A DNA stretch of 64,000 nt from Paracoccaceae bacterium. Lineage in GTDB: Bacteria; Pseudomonadota; Alphaproteobacteria; Rhodobacterales; Rhodobacteraceae. Shown here piece after piece: positions 29,164 to 38,482 of this stretch (position 1 is its first letter; every line of letters begins with the position of its first letter). The position numbers and the translations under genes were made by a program. The notes beneath the pieces were generated by a model. That model made no database searches and was not told where the DNA came from. It worked only from the letters and a program-made list of their open reading frames with translations. Location of the stretch: contig JAPPHA010000122.1 of assembly GCA_028874915.1 (NCBI GenBank), forward strand, positions 1 through 64,000. Reading direction: 5' to 3'.

Positions 29164-29815
29164 CTCCAGGCGGTATTCACCGGACCGGTGCCGGGACACC
29201 GGTGTCTTCGACCGGATGATGGACCGGTTGCGCGAGGCGGTCCGGCCGGTGGCGGGCCGGGCTCCGGAGCCGACGGCGGCGATCATCGACAGCCAGAGCG
29301 TGAAAGTCACCGAAGTCGGCGGGCCTTGCGGATATGACGCCGGAAAACGGATCAAGGGGCGGAAATGCCACATCGCCGTGGACGATGAAGGCTCGCCGAT
29401 CGTGATCAATGTTCACCCGGCGGATGTCCAGGACCGGGACGGGGCTCCGGCGGTGATCCTGGACCTTCTTGCGGTGACGCCAACGGTCCGCACGCTGTTT
29501 GCGGACGGCGGTTATCAGGGCCCGAAGCTGCGCCGGACGCTGGCGTCACTGGGGGTCTCGGATCTGATCGAGATCGTGGAAAAACCGCGTGACGTCAAAG
29601 CCTTCACCGTTCTCTACCGGCGGTGGGTCGTCGAGAGAACCTTTGCCTGGATGGGCCGGTGCCGGCGCCTTTCGAAGGATTTCGAGCGAACGCTGGCGAG
29701 TTCGATCGCCTGGGCCAAGCTCGCGGCCAGCCGGTTCATGGCCCGGCGGATCGCAAGACAGCAACGGTCTGAAGTCATTGCGTTTTCTGCGGAATGATTT
29801 TTGATTCAGACTCTC
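29164..29815 (+). mobile_element. 5'-truncated IS5-family element
   Basis: The transposase reading starts abruptly near 29164, where family members would already be about 70 residues in, and runs to a stop at 29797. The sequence ATTTTTGATTCAGACTC right after the stop is the plausible right terminal repeat, whose complement GAGTCTGAATCAAAAAT would be expected at a left end, but I find no such left end upstream. The element is therefore a fragment that cannot move on its own. Confidence 0.72.
29216..29797 (+). pseudogene. IS5-family DDE transposase, N-terminally truncated
   Basis: A 193-residue remnant covering the catalytic domain. The first Asp lies in AAIIDSQSVKVTE, followed by GGPCGYDAGKRIKGRKCHIAVD, the second Asp in TLFADGGYQG, and the Glu in RRWVVERTFAWMGRCRRLSKDFE, which is the IS5 (IS427/IS1031-like) arrangement. 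The whole DDE triad survives, but the helix-turn-helix N-terminal third is missing, so the protein should not bind its ends. Confidence 0.85.
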
Positions 29816-30237
29816 ATAGAACTGAAGAACCGGACTTTCGTATGGGGTCGTCAAGCCTTTGCAAGCGAATGGGAACTGATTCCCATGCCTCGTTTGGTAT
29901 CGATGCCCACGACGGTTGCTGACTTGTGTTCTGGCGATCGGAACTGACTGAACGCATTCGATTGGCGGTCCATGTTGCAGCTTGCGTTCAAGTTGGCGTC
30001 CACATACGGGCAAGGCTCCGCGATCCTGTTCAGGTCGTTTCTGATCGATGACGACCGTTTGTAAGCGGCAATCCGGCGGAATGCGAACGCGATGCTGTTG
30101 CAGGGACACCGTCTCCGTTGTCGAGAATTCGGCGTTACCCCGGGCCGACAAAATGTTCTGTGCGGTTTCGGATTGCCGACTCTCTGGGCCGTAGGAGAGA
30201 ATGTAGCGAATGAACGAACGACCAATGGAGACTCGGA
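29816..30237. other. Intergenic, about 420 bases
   Basis: Between the IS5 fragment and the HisN-like gene. No recognisable coding sequence in six frames. Confidence 0.4.
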
Positions 30238-31083
30238 ATGGTACTGAACCAGATACTCGATTCAGATCCAAACATTTCCGGGTTGCTGGAAATTGCCCAC
30301 CAACTCGCGGACACGGCGGGTGAAATCGCTCTACGGTACTTTCGATGCCGGGATGTTGGTCTCGCCAACAAGGATGTGACCGGATTCGATCCGGTCACCC
30401 GGGCCGACAGGGAAATCGAAACCCGACTCCGACAATTGTTGGGAGAACTGCGACCAGACGACGGCATTCTTGCCGAGGAGTTTGAAGCGAAACCGGGTCG
30501 TTCACCCTACACGTGGGTCATTGATCCGATCGACGGAACGCGCAGCTTCATCTCCGGGACACCGGTTTGGGGGATTCTCATTGCGGTCAATGACGGGGGT
30601 TCGATTGTTCTCGGGATGATCGATCAACCCTTCACCGGTGAAAGGTTCTTCGGTTCCGGCGGGAAGGCCTTTCTTACCCACCGCGGCGAGACCACTCCGC
30701 AGTTCACGCGCAGGTGCAGGGGACTCGGAGATGCCGTCCTGTTCACCACTTTTCCGGAAGTTGGCACATCAGTCGAATGTGAGGCCTTCCGCGCGGTCAG
30801 CAGGAGGACCCGGCTGACCCGGTACGGGATGGACTGCTATGCATACGCTCTGCTTGCCGGTGGACACATCGACCTGGTGATCGAGGCTGGCCTGAATGCC
30901 TATGACATCCAGGGTCCGACCGGCGTAATCGAAGCCGCCGGCGGAATTGTCACGGATTGGCGAGGACGGCCCGTTCTTGACGGCGGTCGGGTTCTGGCGG
31001 CGGGCGATGCCAGGGTCCATGCACTCGCCCTCGAAGTTCTTCGCTCCAGTGTCGACGGAGAAAATCAAGGGGGACGTGCGTGA
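30238..31083 (+). CDS. hisN: Inositol monophosphatase-family enzyme, probably histidinol-phosphatase
   Basis: Mg-dependent phosphatase of 281 residues. Metal-binding motifs are complete: the FDPVTRADREIE helix, AEEFEAK (Glu), WVIDPIDGTRSFISG (Asp-Asp) and YDIQGPTGVIEAAGG (last Asp). The TRSFISGTP variant and the WGILIAV stretch resemble the HisN type used for histidinol-phosphate in alphaproteobacteria rather than SuhB. ATG at 30238 is preceded by TGGAG. A general inositol-1-phosphatase is the alternative. Confidence 0.85.
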   Translation: MVLNQILDSDPNISGLLEIAHQLADTAGEIALRYFRCRDVGLANKDVTGFDPVTRADREIETRLRQLLGELRPDDGILAEEFEAKPGRSPYTWVIDPIDGTRSFISGTPVWGILIAVNDGGSIVLGMIDQPFTGERFFGSGGKAFLTHRGETTPQFTRRCRGLGDAVLFTTFPEVGTSVECEAFRAVSRRTRLTRYGMDCYAYALLAGGHIDLVIEAGLNAYDIQGPTGVIEAAGGIVTDWRGRPVLDGGRVLAAGDARVHALALEVLRSSVDGENQGGRA

Positions 31084-31213
31084 GGTCCGATTGCGCGGGA
31101 CTGCGGCGGATCAAGACTTGGTGTCGTCGCATCAGGAAACATTGCCGGGAAGGCATCTGATACGATCGTTGGCCTGACGGTCGACCCGAAAATCTGTACA
31201 GACCGGCGGTAGG

Positions 31214-31546
31214 TCACCGAAGCATGCGTCCGAGCATCGTAACGAAGGTGATGTCGCCCGCCACACGCAACCGACCATTCAAATAGGCGGTCATCGGATC
31301 CAGGGTTCGAGCCAACAATGCGGAACACGTGTCGGAATCAACCCGGAGCGTGCAGTCGGGTTCGCTCCGCGCAGTCGTCGTTGCACTGTCGTCGGCTCCG
31401 TCGGGAAGCGTCGAAACCCGGGCGCCATCACCGTCAATGACGATTCGGCCTTCGTTTTCGATTTCGACGTGAAGGCATCCGGTAAATCCTCCGGACGGAA
31501 GTCTCCTGTTCACTGAGTTCGCCACCCGTGACAGCAATTCGCTCAT
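31214..31546 (-). CDS. SCP2 sterol-carrier-like domain protein
   Basis: A 110-residue protein that fits an SCP2-type lipid-binding domain: a central DCTLRVDSDTCSALLARTLDP and the closing NGRLRVAGDITFVTMLG, equivalent to the KLKIKGD stretch of SCP2 folds. A longer frame runs upstream to 31879, but it overlaps the divergent TPR gene and is not protein-like, so I place the start at ATG 31546. Divergent from the TPR gene. Confidence 0.75.
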   Translation of the reverse strand: MSELLSRVANSVNRRLPSGGFTGCLHVEIENEGRIVIDGDGARVSTLPDGADDSATTTARSEPDCTLRVDSDTCSALLARTLDPMTAYLNGRLRVAGDITFVTMLGRMLR

Positions 31547-31594
31547 CGCAAGCGTCTCCCGGTCCGGCGAACCCGGAGATTCGATTGGTACTCG

Positions 31595-32260
31595 ATGTCG
31601 ATTGCGTCTAGTCTGAACCCAACCATGTTTTCTTCCCGAAATGCTGTGAGTCCCGCCTCGTCCGGGATCCCGCCGGGAGTATTCGGGGTAATCCGAACCC
31701 TCGGGTTTCGGCGATTGGCGGTGATTGTGGCAATTCCCTTGGCACTGGCTGTAATCGATTGTCAATCGGTGCAGGCTGCAGGTCATGGGAAGCTGGACCA
31801 GCTTTTTGAACGTCTCGCGGACCCGGAAGAGCGGGACTGGAAAATCATCGAGCAGGAAATCCGGCGCCTGTGGGCTCAATCGGGGTCACCCACTGCCGAC
31901 CTCCTCCTGAAACGCGGTTCAGAGGCGATGCGGCGCGGCGACTACGATTCCGCATTGGCCCATCTGACGGCACTCGTCGACAGTGCACCGGATTTCGCGG
32001 AAGGCTGGAATCGGAGGGCAACACTTTTCTATCTGACCCAGCGCTTTTCGCTGTCTGTTTCCGATATCGAGCGGACACTGGCTCTCGAGCCCCGGCATTT
32101 CGGCGCCATGTCCGGCCTGGCGACGATCTTCATTCGCCTGGGGCGCCCGGAACAAGCGCTCGCGGTCTACGAGCATCTTTTGACCATTCACCCGCATCAG
32201 CCCAGTATTCACGAAGCCATTAGGCGGCTTCGTGAACAGGTCGAAGGAACAGGGATCTAG
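31595..32260 (+). CDS. TPR-repeat protein with N-terminal signal or anchor
   Basis: A 221-residue exported or membrane-anchored TPR protein. A hydrophobic stretch (LAVIVAIPLALAVIDC, about residues 41-56) is followed by VQAAGH, a plausible signal-peptidase site; the Cys might be a lipoprotein site, though the lipobox is poor. Three TPR units follow: ADLLLKRGSEAMRRGDYDSA, AEGWNRRATLFYLTQRFSLS and FGAMSGLATIFIRLGRPEQA. ATG at 31625 is an alternative start. It ends 23 bases before the helicase gene and may be co-transcribed with it. Confidence 0.85.
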   Translation: MSIASSLNPTMFSSRNAVSPASSGIPPGVFGVIRTLGFRRLAVIVAIPLALAVIDCQSVQAAGHGKLDQLFERLADPEERDWKIIEQEIRRLWAQSGSPTADLLLKRGSEAMRRGDYDSALAHLTALVDSAPDFAEGWNRRATLFYLTQRFSLSVSDIERTLALEPRHFGAMSGLATIFIRLGRPEQALAVYEHLLTIHPHQPSIHEAIRRLREQVEGTGI

Positions 32261-32283
32261 GTGCGTTTCCCGCATCTGTGAAC

Positions 32284-35200
32284 ATGTCTCGACCATCGTC
32301 ACGCACGGTTGCGGTTCTGGGACCGACAAATACGGGCAAGACCCACTATGCCCTCGAACGGATGCTTGGTTTCCGGACCGGTGTCTTCGGCTTGCCCCTG
32401 CGTCTGCTCGCCCGGGAAATCTACGACCGCATCGTTGAAATGCGAGGGCCGTCCGTGGTTGCCCTTGTAACCGGCGAAGAGACCATCATTCCGCCCCGGG
32501 TCCAGTACTGGGTCGCCACCACCGAAGCGATGCCCCGCAACACCGGCGCTGACTTTCTGGCAGTTGATGAAATCCAGCTATGTTCGGACCCGGAACGTGG
32601 CCATGTCTTCACGGATCGTTTGCTCAATGCGCGAGGCCACCGGGAGACACTCTTTCTTGGATCCGGGACCATGCGTTCCGCGATTTCTGAATTGGTGCCT
32701 GAAGCGAGTTTCCTGTATCGGGAACGGCTGTCGACCTTGAGCTATTCCGGACGACGCAAGATCTCGCGGATGCGCCCGCGATCAGCCATCGTCGGTTTCT
32801 CGGTCGAGGACATCTACGACATTGCCGAACGCGTCCGACAACGGCGGGGAGGGGCAGCCGTCGTCATGGGTGCCCTCAGTCCTCGGACCCGAAACGCCCA
32901 GGTTGCCATGTACCAGAACGGCGAAGTCGACTGCCTTGTTGCTACCGATGCCATCGGCATGGGGCTCAACCTGGACATCGACCACGTCGCCTTTGCCGGA
33001 TTGTCCAAGTTCGACGGTCGCCGGATCCGAAACCTGATGCCAAATGAACTGGCCCAGATTGCCGGACGCGCCGGTCGCTTCCGGGACAGTGGCACTTTCG
33101 GAGTTACCGGCGGCGCGCCACCCATAGAGCCTGAGGTCGCGGCGGCCATCGAAGACAGTCGGTTTTCCCGGATTCGCCATCTGGAATGGCGAAACAGCCA
33201 GTTGCGGTTTTCCTCTGTTGGCGAACTGATCCAATCGCTGGAGATGCCACCGGAGCACCCGGCCCTGAGGCGGACACGGGAACAGGACGATGTACGGACG
33301 CTGAAGGCCCTCATTGCGTCGCCGGAAGCGGCCGATCTTTCGATTGCCGGTGATGATGTCAGGCTTCTCTGGGAAGTCTGCCAGGTCCCGGATTTCCGTC
33401 AGCTGTCGCTACATGAACATGTGTCGCTCGTCCTTGACATTTTTCGTCACCTTGGATCGGCGGCCCGGATTCCCGAAGACTGGCTTGCGCCCAGGGTCGC
33501 GGTTCTCGACAAGACTGCCGGGGACATTGATGCTCTTGCCCGGCGGCTTGCCTTTGTGCGGACATGGACATACGTAGTCCAACGCAAGGGCTGGGTGGAA
33601 AACGAGGACCACTGGCGCGGCCTGACCCGTCAGCTCGAGGACAGGTTGTCGGATGCCCTGCATCTCGCTTTGGCACAACGCTTTGTCGACCGCCGTGCGT
33701 CCATTCTCATTCGCCGCTTGGAACAAAAGGATCAGTTGATGGCGCACATAGGGGACGAGGGCGAAGTCACCGTTGACGGTCAACATCTGGGCCGTCTCGA
33801 GGGATTCCGGTTCCTGCCTGACGACAAGGCTCCAGAGCATTCCCTCAAGACTCTACGACGTGCCGCCGACAGGGCTCTCGGTATGGAATACTCCCGACGG
33901 GCAAGCCGGTGCTACAACGCCGGCAATCCGGAATTCGGCATTTCCCGGACTGGGGAGATCACATGGGAAGGGTCGGTAATTGGACGGCTCGCGGCGGGTG
34001 ATGATGTCCTGTCGCCCAAGGTGCAGGCATTGGTTGATGACGCCGCCGGTCCCAAGGTGGCGGAATCCGTCAAGACTCGCCTTCAGGCGTACGTAAATGG
34101 CCACTTTGCAGAAGTCTTTGCGCCGCTGGTCAGTCTCCGGGATGATGAATCCGTTACCGGAATCGCCCGCGGCGTCGGGCATCGGCTCGTCGAGTCACTT
34201 GGGGTCCTGCCACGGTCACTGATTGCCGAAGAGATTCGCGGGATGGATCAGGAGCAGCGCAAGTTGATCCGCAAACACGGGGTCAGAATTGGTCAACGTA
34301 CGATCTTCGTCCACTCGCTTCTGAAACCGGCACCGACGCGGCTCAGGGTTCTCACCTGGGCGCTCCGAAACGATGTTGAGGTGAAACCTGAACCTCCGAC
34401 GCCTGGCCGCGTCACTATCGATGTGAACCCGGATCTTCCGCGGGCCTATTATGCTTGGGCCGGATTTCGCATCGAGGGACGACACGCGCTTCGCGTGGAC
34501 ATGTGGGAACGGATGATGGATCTGGTCCGGGATGCGGATGCCGTCAACGGTTTCGAAGCCACGCCTGACATGTTGTCGATAACCGGGCTGACTCATGCCG
34601 GCTTTGCCGAGGTGATGGAGTCCTGTGGCTATACGGTTGAACGGGGATCCCGTCCTCGTGTCCGACCGACCGATTCTGATACCATTGTTCCACCGGCGGC
34701 CGGGTCCGGTAGCCCGGATGATGCCGCGCCAGGTGCCGTTTCGGATGTCGTATCCGATGATTCAGACAGATCAGAAGAGACTCCGGTTTCCCCACCCGGG
34801 GAGAATGTGACGTCGGAAACTGCCCGAGAATCCGACGCCGTTGACGAGATCGTGTCGGAGCTGCCTGAATCGTCCCCGGCCGCGGAAACGGCTGCGGAAA
34901 AGACTTCGGAAAAGACTGCGGAAAAGACTGCGGAAACGACCGCAGAAACGACCGCAGAAACGACCGCAGAAACGACCGCAGAAACGACCGCAGAAGCAGT
35001 TTCAGCCTCGGCCGCTGGCGTAGAAACGGAGATTCCTGTTTCTGAGTCGGACGAAGTCGAAACCCGGACAGATGCCGATTCCGGAGACGGGGACGAGCGC
35101 CGCGCCACCACCAGTGATTCTGACGGAATTCAGACACGATTCGATGGCAAGAGTTCGCCCGACGAACCTGAAACCTTTTATGTGTTCCGAAAACTGCGTC

Positions 35201-35526
35201 GCCGGCCGAACCGGGTGGATCGCCAGAGCACCCGGGGTGCATCAGAACACGGAAGAATTCGTTCCGCACGATCATCTGCAAAGCAATCGGGCAATCGGCC
35301 CGCGCAGCGGCCATCTCGTCCGGCGAAATTACGAAGGCCAACAGGGACGTCGAAGTCGGGCCACAGAATCGTGGCGAAAGATCCGGGATCGGATGACACG
35401 AATCCACCCAGGCCACCAAAGGTTGCGAAAACGCGGGAAGTCTCGGGCGGGCCAAAGCCGGATCCCACAGGTCCGTTTGCGGTGCTTGCCGCCCTGCGAG
35501 ACGAACTGGCAGGACGATCCGATTGA
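32284..35526 (+). CDS. SUV3-like ATP-dependent RNA helicase with low-complexity tail
   Basis: Superfamily 2 helicase of 1080 residues, related to mitochondrial SUV3 of the RNA degradosome. Walker A is LGPTNTGKTHYA, then TGEETI, DEIQLCSDPERGH as the DExH box, LGSGT, and the C-terminal domain with ATDAIGMGLNLDIDHVAF and QIAGRAGRF. Residues about 300-780 hold the SUV3 C-terminal helical region. From about residue 800 the protein is acidic and repetitive, with AETT repeats, then a basic Arg/Lys-rich end probably contacting RNA. ATG at 32284; a GTG two codons earlier is possible. Followed with overlap by the S4 gene, as in other alphaproteobacteria. Confidence 0.93.
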   Translation: MSRPSSRTVAVLGPTNTGKTHYALERMLGFRTGVFGLPLRLLAREIYDRIVEMRGPSVVALVTGEETIIPPRVQYWVATTEAMPRNTGADFLAVDEIQLCSDPERGHVFTDRLLNARGHRETLFLGSGTMRSAISELVPEASFLYRERLSTLSYSGRRKISRMRPRSAIVGFSVEDIYDIAERVRQRRGGAAVVMGALSPRTRNAQVAMYQNGEVDCLVATDAIGMGLNLDIDHVAFAGLSKFDGRRIRNLMPNELAQIAGRAGRFRDSGTFGVTGGAPPIEPEVAAAIEDSRFSRIRHLEWRNSQLRFSSVGELIQSLEMPPEHPALRRTREQDDVRTLKALIASPEAADLSIAGDDVRLLWEVCQVPDFRQLSLHEHVSLVLDIFRHLGSAARIPEDWLAPRVAVLDKTAGDIDALARRLAFVRTWTYVVQRKGWVENEDHWRGLTRQLEDRLSDALHLALAQRFVDRRASILIRRLEQKDQLMAHIGDEGEVTVDGQHLGRLEGFRFLPDDKAPEHSLKTLRRAADRALGMEYSRRASRCYNAGNPEFGISRTGEITWEGSVIGRLAAGDDVLSPKVQALVDDAAGPKVAESVKTRLQAYVNGHFAEVFAPLVSLRDDESVTGIARGVGHRLVESLGVLPRSLIAEEIRGMDQEQRKLIRKHGVRIGQRTIFVHSLLKPAPTRLRVLTWALRNDVEVKPEPPTPGRVTIDVNPDLPRAYYAWAGFRIEGRHALRVDMWERMMDLVRDADAVNGFEATPDMLSITGLTHAGFAEVMESCGYTVERGSRPRVRPTDSDTIVPPAAGSGSPDDAAPGAVSDVVSDDSDRSEETPVSPPGENVTSETARESDAVDEIVSELPESSPAAETAAEKTSEKTAEKTAETTAETTAETTAETTAETTAEAVSASAAGVETEIPVSESDEVETRTDADSGDGDERRATTSDSDGIQTRFDGKSSPDEPETFYVFRKLRRRPNRVDRQSTRGASEHGRIRSARSSAKQSGNRPAQRPSRPAKLRRPTGTSKSGHRIVAKDPGSDDTNPPRPPKVAKTREVSGGPKPDPTGPFAVLAALRDELAGRSD
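34882..35001 (+). repeat. 12-bp tandem repeat inside the helicase gene
   Basis: Ten tandem 12-base units of consensus GCRGAAACGACC, encoding Ala-Glu-Thr-Thr or Ala-Glu-Lys-Thr. Units one to five are diverged (GCGGAAACGGCT, GCGGAAAAGACT and so on) while units six to nine are identical, a pattern of recent copy-number change by slippage. It encodes the acidic linker of the helicase tail and keeps the frame whatever the copy number. Confidence 0.95.
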
Positions 35527-35831
35527 CGACAGGGACGGGAGAGTCCATCCGGGTCGACCTCTGGCTCTGGTATGCCCGAGTCTTCAAGACCCGCACACGA
35601 TGCGCTCTTCAAGTGAGTGCTGGAAAGGTTCGGGTTGGTGGGACGCGAATTCAAAAGCCGTCTCATCGAGTTGTTCCAGGCGACGTTCTTACGGTCGTTG
35701 CCGGTCGCGATGTCCGCGTCCTTGAGGTTTTGGCCCTTGGATCGAGACGTGGGCCGGCTGTTGAATCCCGCACACTCTATCGCGAGATTCCTGCCCGACC
35801 ATCTCCCGGTACGGAGGTCACGTCGAACTGA
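35523..35831 (+). CDS. S4-domain RNA-binding protein (Hsp15/HslR-like)
   Basis: A 102-residue S4 domain protein: IRVDLWLWYARVFKTRT, the RNA-binding loop VSAGKVRVGGTRIQKPSHRV and PGDVLTV are the family core. In E. coli the relative HslR binds stalled 50S subunits carrying peptidyl-tRNA. The start is TTG at 35523, overlapping the helicase TGA, so translation is coupled. Position between helicase and fdxA is the common alphaproteobacterial order. Confidence 0.9.
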   Translation: MTTGTGESIRVDLWLWYARVFKTRTRCALQVSAGKVRVGGTRIQKPSHRVVPGDVLTVVAGRDVRVLEVLALGSRRGPAVESRTLYREIPARPSPGTEVTSN

Positions 35832-35954
35832 AACTGGCGTTTCGGTATGGATGCGCGGACGATTTGCCCTTGAAAATCACTGGTGTCTTGCATAACTTGG
35901 AACGGTGGGCCGAGGCCCGTCTTCATTCCCGATATGACGATCTCGCGAGCGACC

Positions 35955-36293
35955 ATGACGTATGTCGTCACTGACAACTGTATTGCCTGCAAGCACACTG
36001 ACTGCGTGGAAGTCTGTCCGGTCGACTGCTTCTACGAGGGCGAAAACATGTTGGTCATCCATCCTGATGAGTGCATCGACTGTGGAGTCTGTGAGCCGGA
36101 ATGTCCGGTTGACGCGATCCTGCCGGACACCGAGCCAGGAATGGAGAAGTGGGTTGAGTTCAACCGGGAATACTCGGAACTCTGGCCAGTGATCATTACG
36201 AAACGAGACAAGCTCCCCAATGCCGAGGATCATGACGGCGAGGACGGGAAACTCGAGAAGTACTTTTCGCCGAATCCGGGGGAGGGCGGATGA
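35955..36293 (+). CDS. fdxA: 7Fe ferredoxin
   Basis: A 112-residue electron carrier with one [3Fe-4S] and one [4Fe-4S] cluster. The N-terminal Cys pattern [18 protein letters not shown] and the second [12 protein letters not shown] are intact, and the tail with [14 protein letters not shown]-like sequence is the usual FdxA extension. ATG at 35955 restores the standard start MTYVVTDNC; the upstream frame is rejected. Confidence 0.97.
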   Translation: MTYVVTDNCIACKHTDCVEVCPVDCFYEGENMLVIHPDECIDCGVCEPECPVDAILPDTEPGMEKWVEFNREYSELWPVIITKRDKLPNAEDHDGEDGKLEKYFSPNPGEGG

Positions 36294-36600
36294 CCGACCG
36301 TACCGAAACGAGGTCACCGATCCGATGTCACTCGGCGTTCGTGGTGCCTTGGGTCCGGGGGACGGGTGTCAGCGAACCGTTCGGTTTTGTGCCGTAGACG
36401 GAAACGAGAGGCTGCACCGTAAACGGAAGACCAATTGAGACCATGTTCCGGATCGACGCCGTGAGAAATTCGGGCCTCGCAGCCGGGTTCCGGCGCGTAC
36501 GATGATTGGTCGGCACAGAACCGTACATCCCGGATTCGGCCGGGGGCCGGGTTGCCCGCGCATGGTGGCCCAGGTGGCACAGTAACGTGAAAGGCAAACC
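36294..36600. other. Intergenic, about 300 bases
   Basis: Between fdxA and carD. No supported gene; presumably contains a carD promoter. I could not identify a clear -35/-10 pair. Confidence 0.4.
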
Positions 36601-37113
36601 ATGGCACCGGCCAGAAGAAGACTCCCCTTCAAGACGAATCAGTTTGTCGTCTATCCCGCCCATGGCGTCGGGAAGATCAAGGACGTCGAGACGCTTGATC
36701 TTTACGGAAGCGAGACAGAGGTCTTTGTGATCTACTTCGAGAAGGACAAGATGACGCTTCAGGTGCCGGTCGCGAAAGCGCAGAGCAACGGAATGCGTCA
36801 GCTGTCGTCCGAGGATCAGATCACGAACGCCCTGAAGATCCTTAAAGGGAAACCGAGAATCAAACGCGCCATGTGGTCGCGGAGAGCCCAGGAATACGAT
36901 CAGAAGATCAACTCAGGGGATCTGATCGCGATCACCGAAGTCGTCCGCGACCTGCATCGCAATGATGAACAGCGTGAACAGTCCTATTCCGAACGCCAAC
37001 TGTACGAAGCGGCACTCGGGCGCCTTTCGCGGGAAGTCGCCATCGTCGAAGGACTTGAAGAGACGGCTGCGCTCGGAAAAATCGACACCATCCTTTCGTC
37101 ACGGGCAACGTAA
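36601..37113 (+). CDS. carD: CarD-family transcriptional regulator
   Basis: RNA-polymerase-binding regulator of 170 residues. The N-terminal CarD/TRCF polymerase-interaction domain is seen in FKTNQFVVYPAHGVGKIKDVE and ...FEKDKMTLQVPVAKA, followed by the helical DNA-contacting domain with AMWSRRAQEYDQKINSGDL and SYSERQLYEAALGRLSREVA. CarD stabilises open complexes at rRNA and other promoters. The fdxA-carD order is typical of alphaproteobacteria. Confidence 0.95.
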   Translation: MAPARRRLPFKTNQFVVYPAHGVGKIKDVETLDLYGSETEVFVIYFEKDKMTLQVPVAKAQSNGMRQLSSEDQITNALKILKGKPRIKRAMWSRRAQEYDQKINSGDLIAITEVVRDLHRNDEQREQSYSERQLYEAALGRLSREVAIVEGLEETAALGKIDTILSSRAT

Positions 37114-37617
37114 CGGAGGAATTGGTTCGAATCTTCGCCGGTTTGGTAGTTTTCGGAGTTCCGGCAACGCTATCTGATCGTGAGCCACCATCGGTAGACT
37201 CCGTGTACGGGGCGAAAGCGTGCGAATTTCGAACTGATCCTCCACGGACCGTCCCGGCCATCGGAAGCCGACGAAGTGTATTGTGGGTGGTGCCCGCCAA
37301 CCGTGCGTTTCGGATTGCGGAAACCGGGCTCGACAATTTGTCGGGGGCCTGGCTTGTCGGCCTATGTGAGGAGCAATCTGCCAGCGGGCGGTCGATGTGT
37401 TCCGGAAGAATCCGGTCACGGCAGTTGCGTGCAGGTCTGAAAATCGCGGCGACCGTGTCAGGCTCGTTCGGCAAAACTCCGAATTCCACGTCGTCGCGGC
37501 GTTCGGCGCGATGTCACACACATTCGGGATCGTGGTTGTCCGAGGCTTGGCTTCGGCCTTTCGAAGGCTCGAACCATGGCGGCCGGCAAACAGTTTCCGT
37601 CTTGGGTTCCATATACG
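37114..37617. other. Intergenic, about 500 bases
   Basis: Between the convergent carD and cobS genes. Open frames exist on both strands but none shows motifs, and their translations are Arg/Ser-rich like shadows. No clear terminator. Confidence 0.4.
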
Positions 37618-38403
37618 TTACCGACAGAGTGCAACCGCGACCGCCAGCGCCGCGAACTCCGCGAACTGCTGGCTGGCTCCCAGAACGTCGCCGGTTTGGC
37701 CGCCGACCCGCACCCGAGCGAGCCAGCAGATCGGTATGGCGGCAACGATGGCGGCAATGAACACTGAAAATCCCGCCAGCGGGCCCAGCGTCAGGGCGCA
37801 GATCCCGAGCGTGATGGCGGTTGACAACAGGACCGTGCCGCCGGGGGGGCGGCCGACCGACGCCGAAAGACCGTCCGATCGGGCATTGGGCAGCGCCGCC
37901 ATGGCAAGGATCATCGGCAGCCGGCTCGCGGCACCGATTGCAATCAGGATCATGGTCAAAGACCCCGAATACAGTTCGGCGACTGCCGACCACCGCCCGA
38001 TCAAAACCAGCATGAGGGCCAGCGCTCCGAAGACACCAATGCGGCTGTCCTGCATGATCGACAAGCGTGACTCTGGTGATGAGCCACCGGCCAGCCCATC
38101 CACGCAATCCGCCAACCCGTCTTCGTGCAGGGCTCCTGTCAGCAAGACAAGAAGCCCGATCACGAGGACGGCGCCCAAGGCGGAATTGAATCCAAAGGCA
38201 CTGAACATAGTTCCGGCAATGCCTGCGAGACAACCGATCAGGCCACCGACGATCGGCCAAATCCATGCGCTTGCCGCAACGCCGCGGTAATCGGGGATGG
38301 CAACGCCGGGAATCGGAATCACGGTCAGAATTCCGGCGGCTGCAAGTAGTGAATCCCGGTCGAATTCAATCGACTCGAATCTGAGTTTCAGCCATTCCTG
38401 CAT
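37618..38403 (-). CDS. cobS: Adenosylcobinamide-GDP ribazoletransferase (cobalamin synthase)
   Basis: Inner-membrane enzyme of 261 residues joining adenosylcobinamide-GDP and alpha-ribazole, the last-but-one step of cobalamin assembly. The signature TGALHEDGLADCVDGLAGG and IMQDSRIGVFG are intact, with six to seven hydrophobic segments. The ATG at 38403 gives a normal start (MQEWLKLRFESIEF); longer frames upstream overlap the divergent cobT leader. Divergent from cobT with about 80 bases between. Confidence 0.95.
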   Translation of the reverse strand: MQEWLKLRFESIEFDRDSLLAAAGILTVIPIPGVAIPDYRGVAASAWIWPIVGGLIGCLAGIAGTMFSAFGFNSALGAVLVIGLLVLLTGALHEDGLADCVDGLAGGSSPESRLSIMQDSRIGVFGALALMLVLIGRWSAVAELYSGSLTMILIAIGAASRLPMILAMAALPNARSDGLSASVGRPPGGTVLLSTAITLGICALTLGPLAGFSVFIAAIVAAIPICWLARVRVGGQTGDVLGASQQFAEFAALAVAVALCR

Positions 38404-38482
38404 TGGCAACTCGTGACATGTGGACCGGGATGCAGAATCTAGGTTGCACGAATCGTCGTTCGAGAACAATTGCCGGAGAACC

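Noticed and set aside
38404-38482. Possible cobalamin riboswitch between cobS and cobT
   Set aside because: Only about 80 bases, too short, and no B12-box-like sequence is visible.
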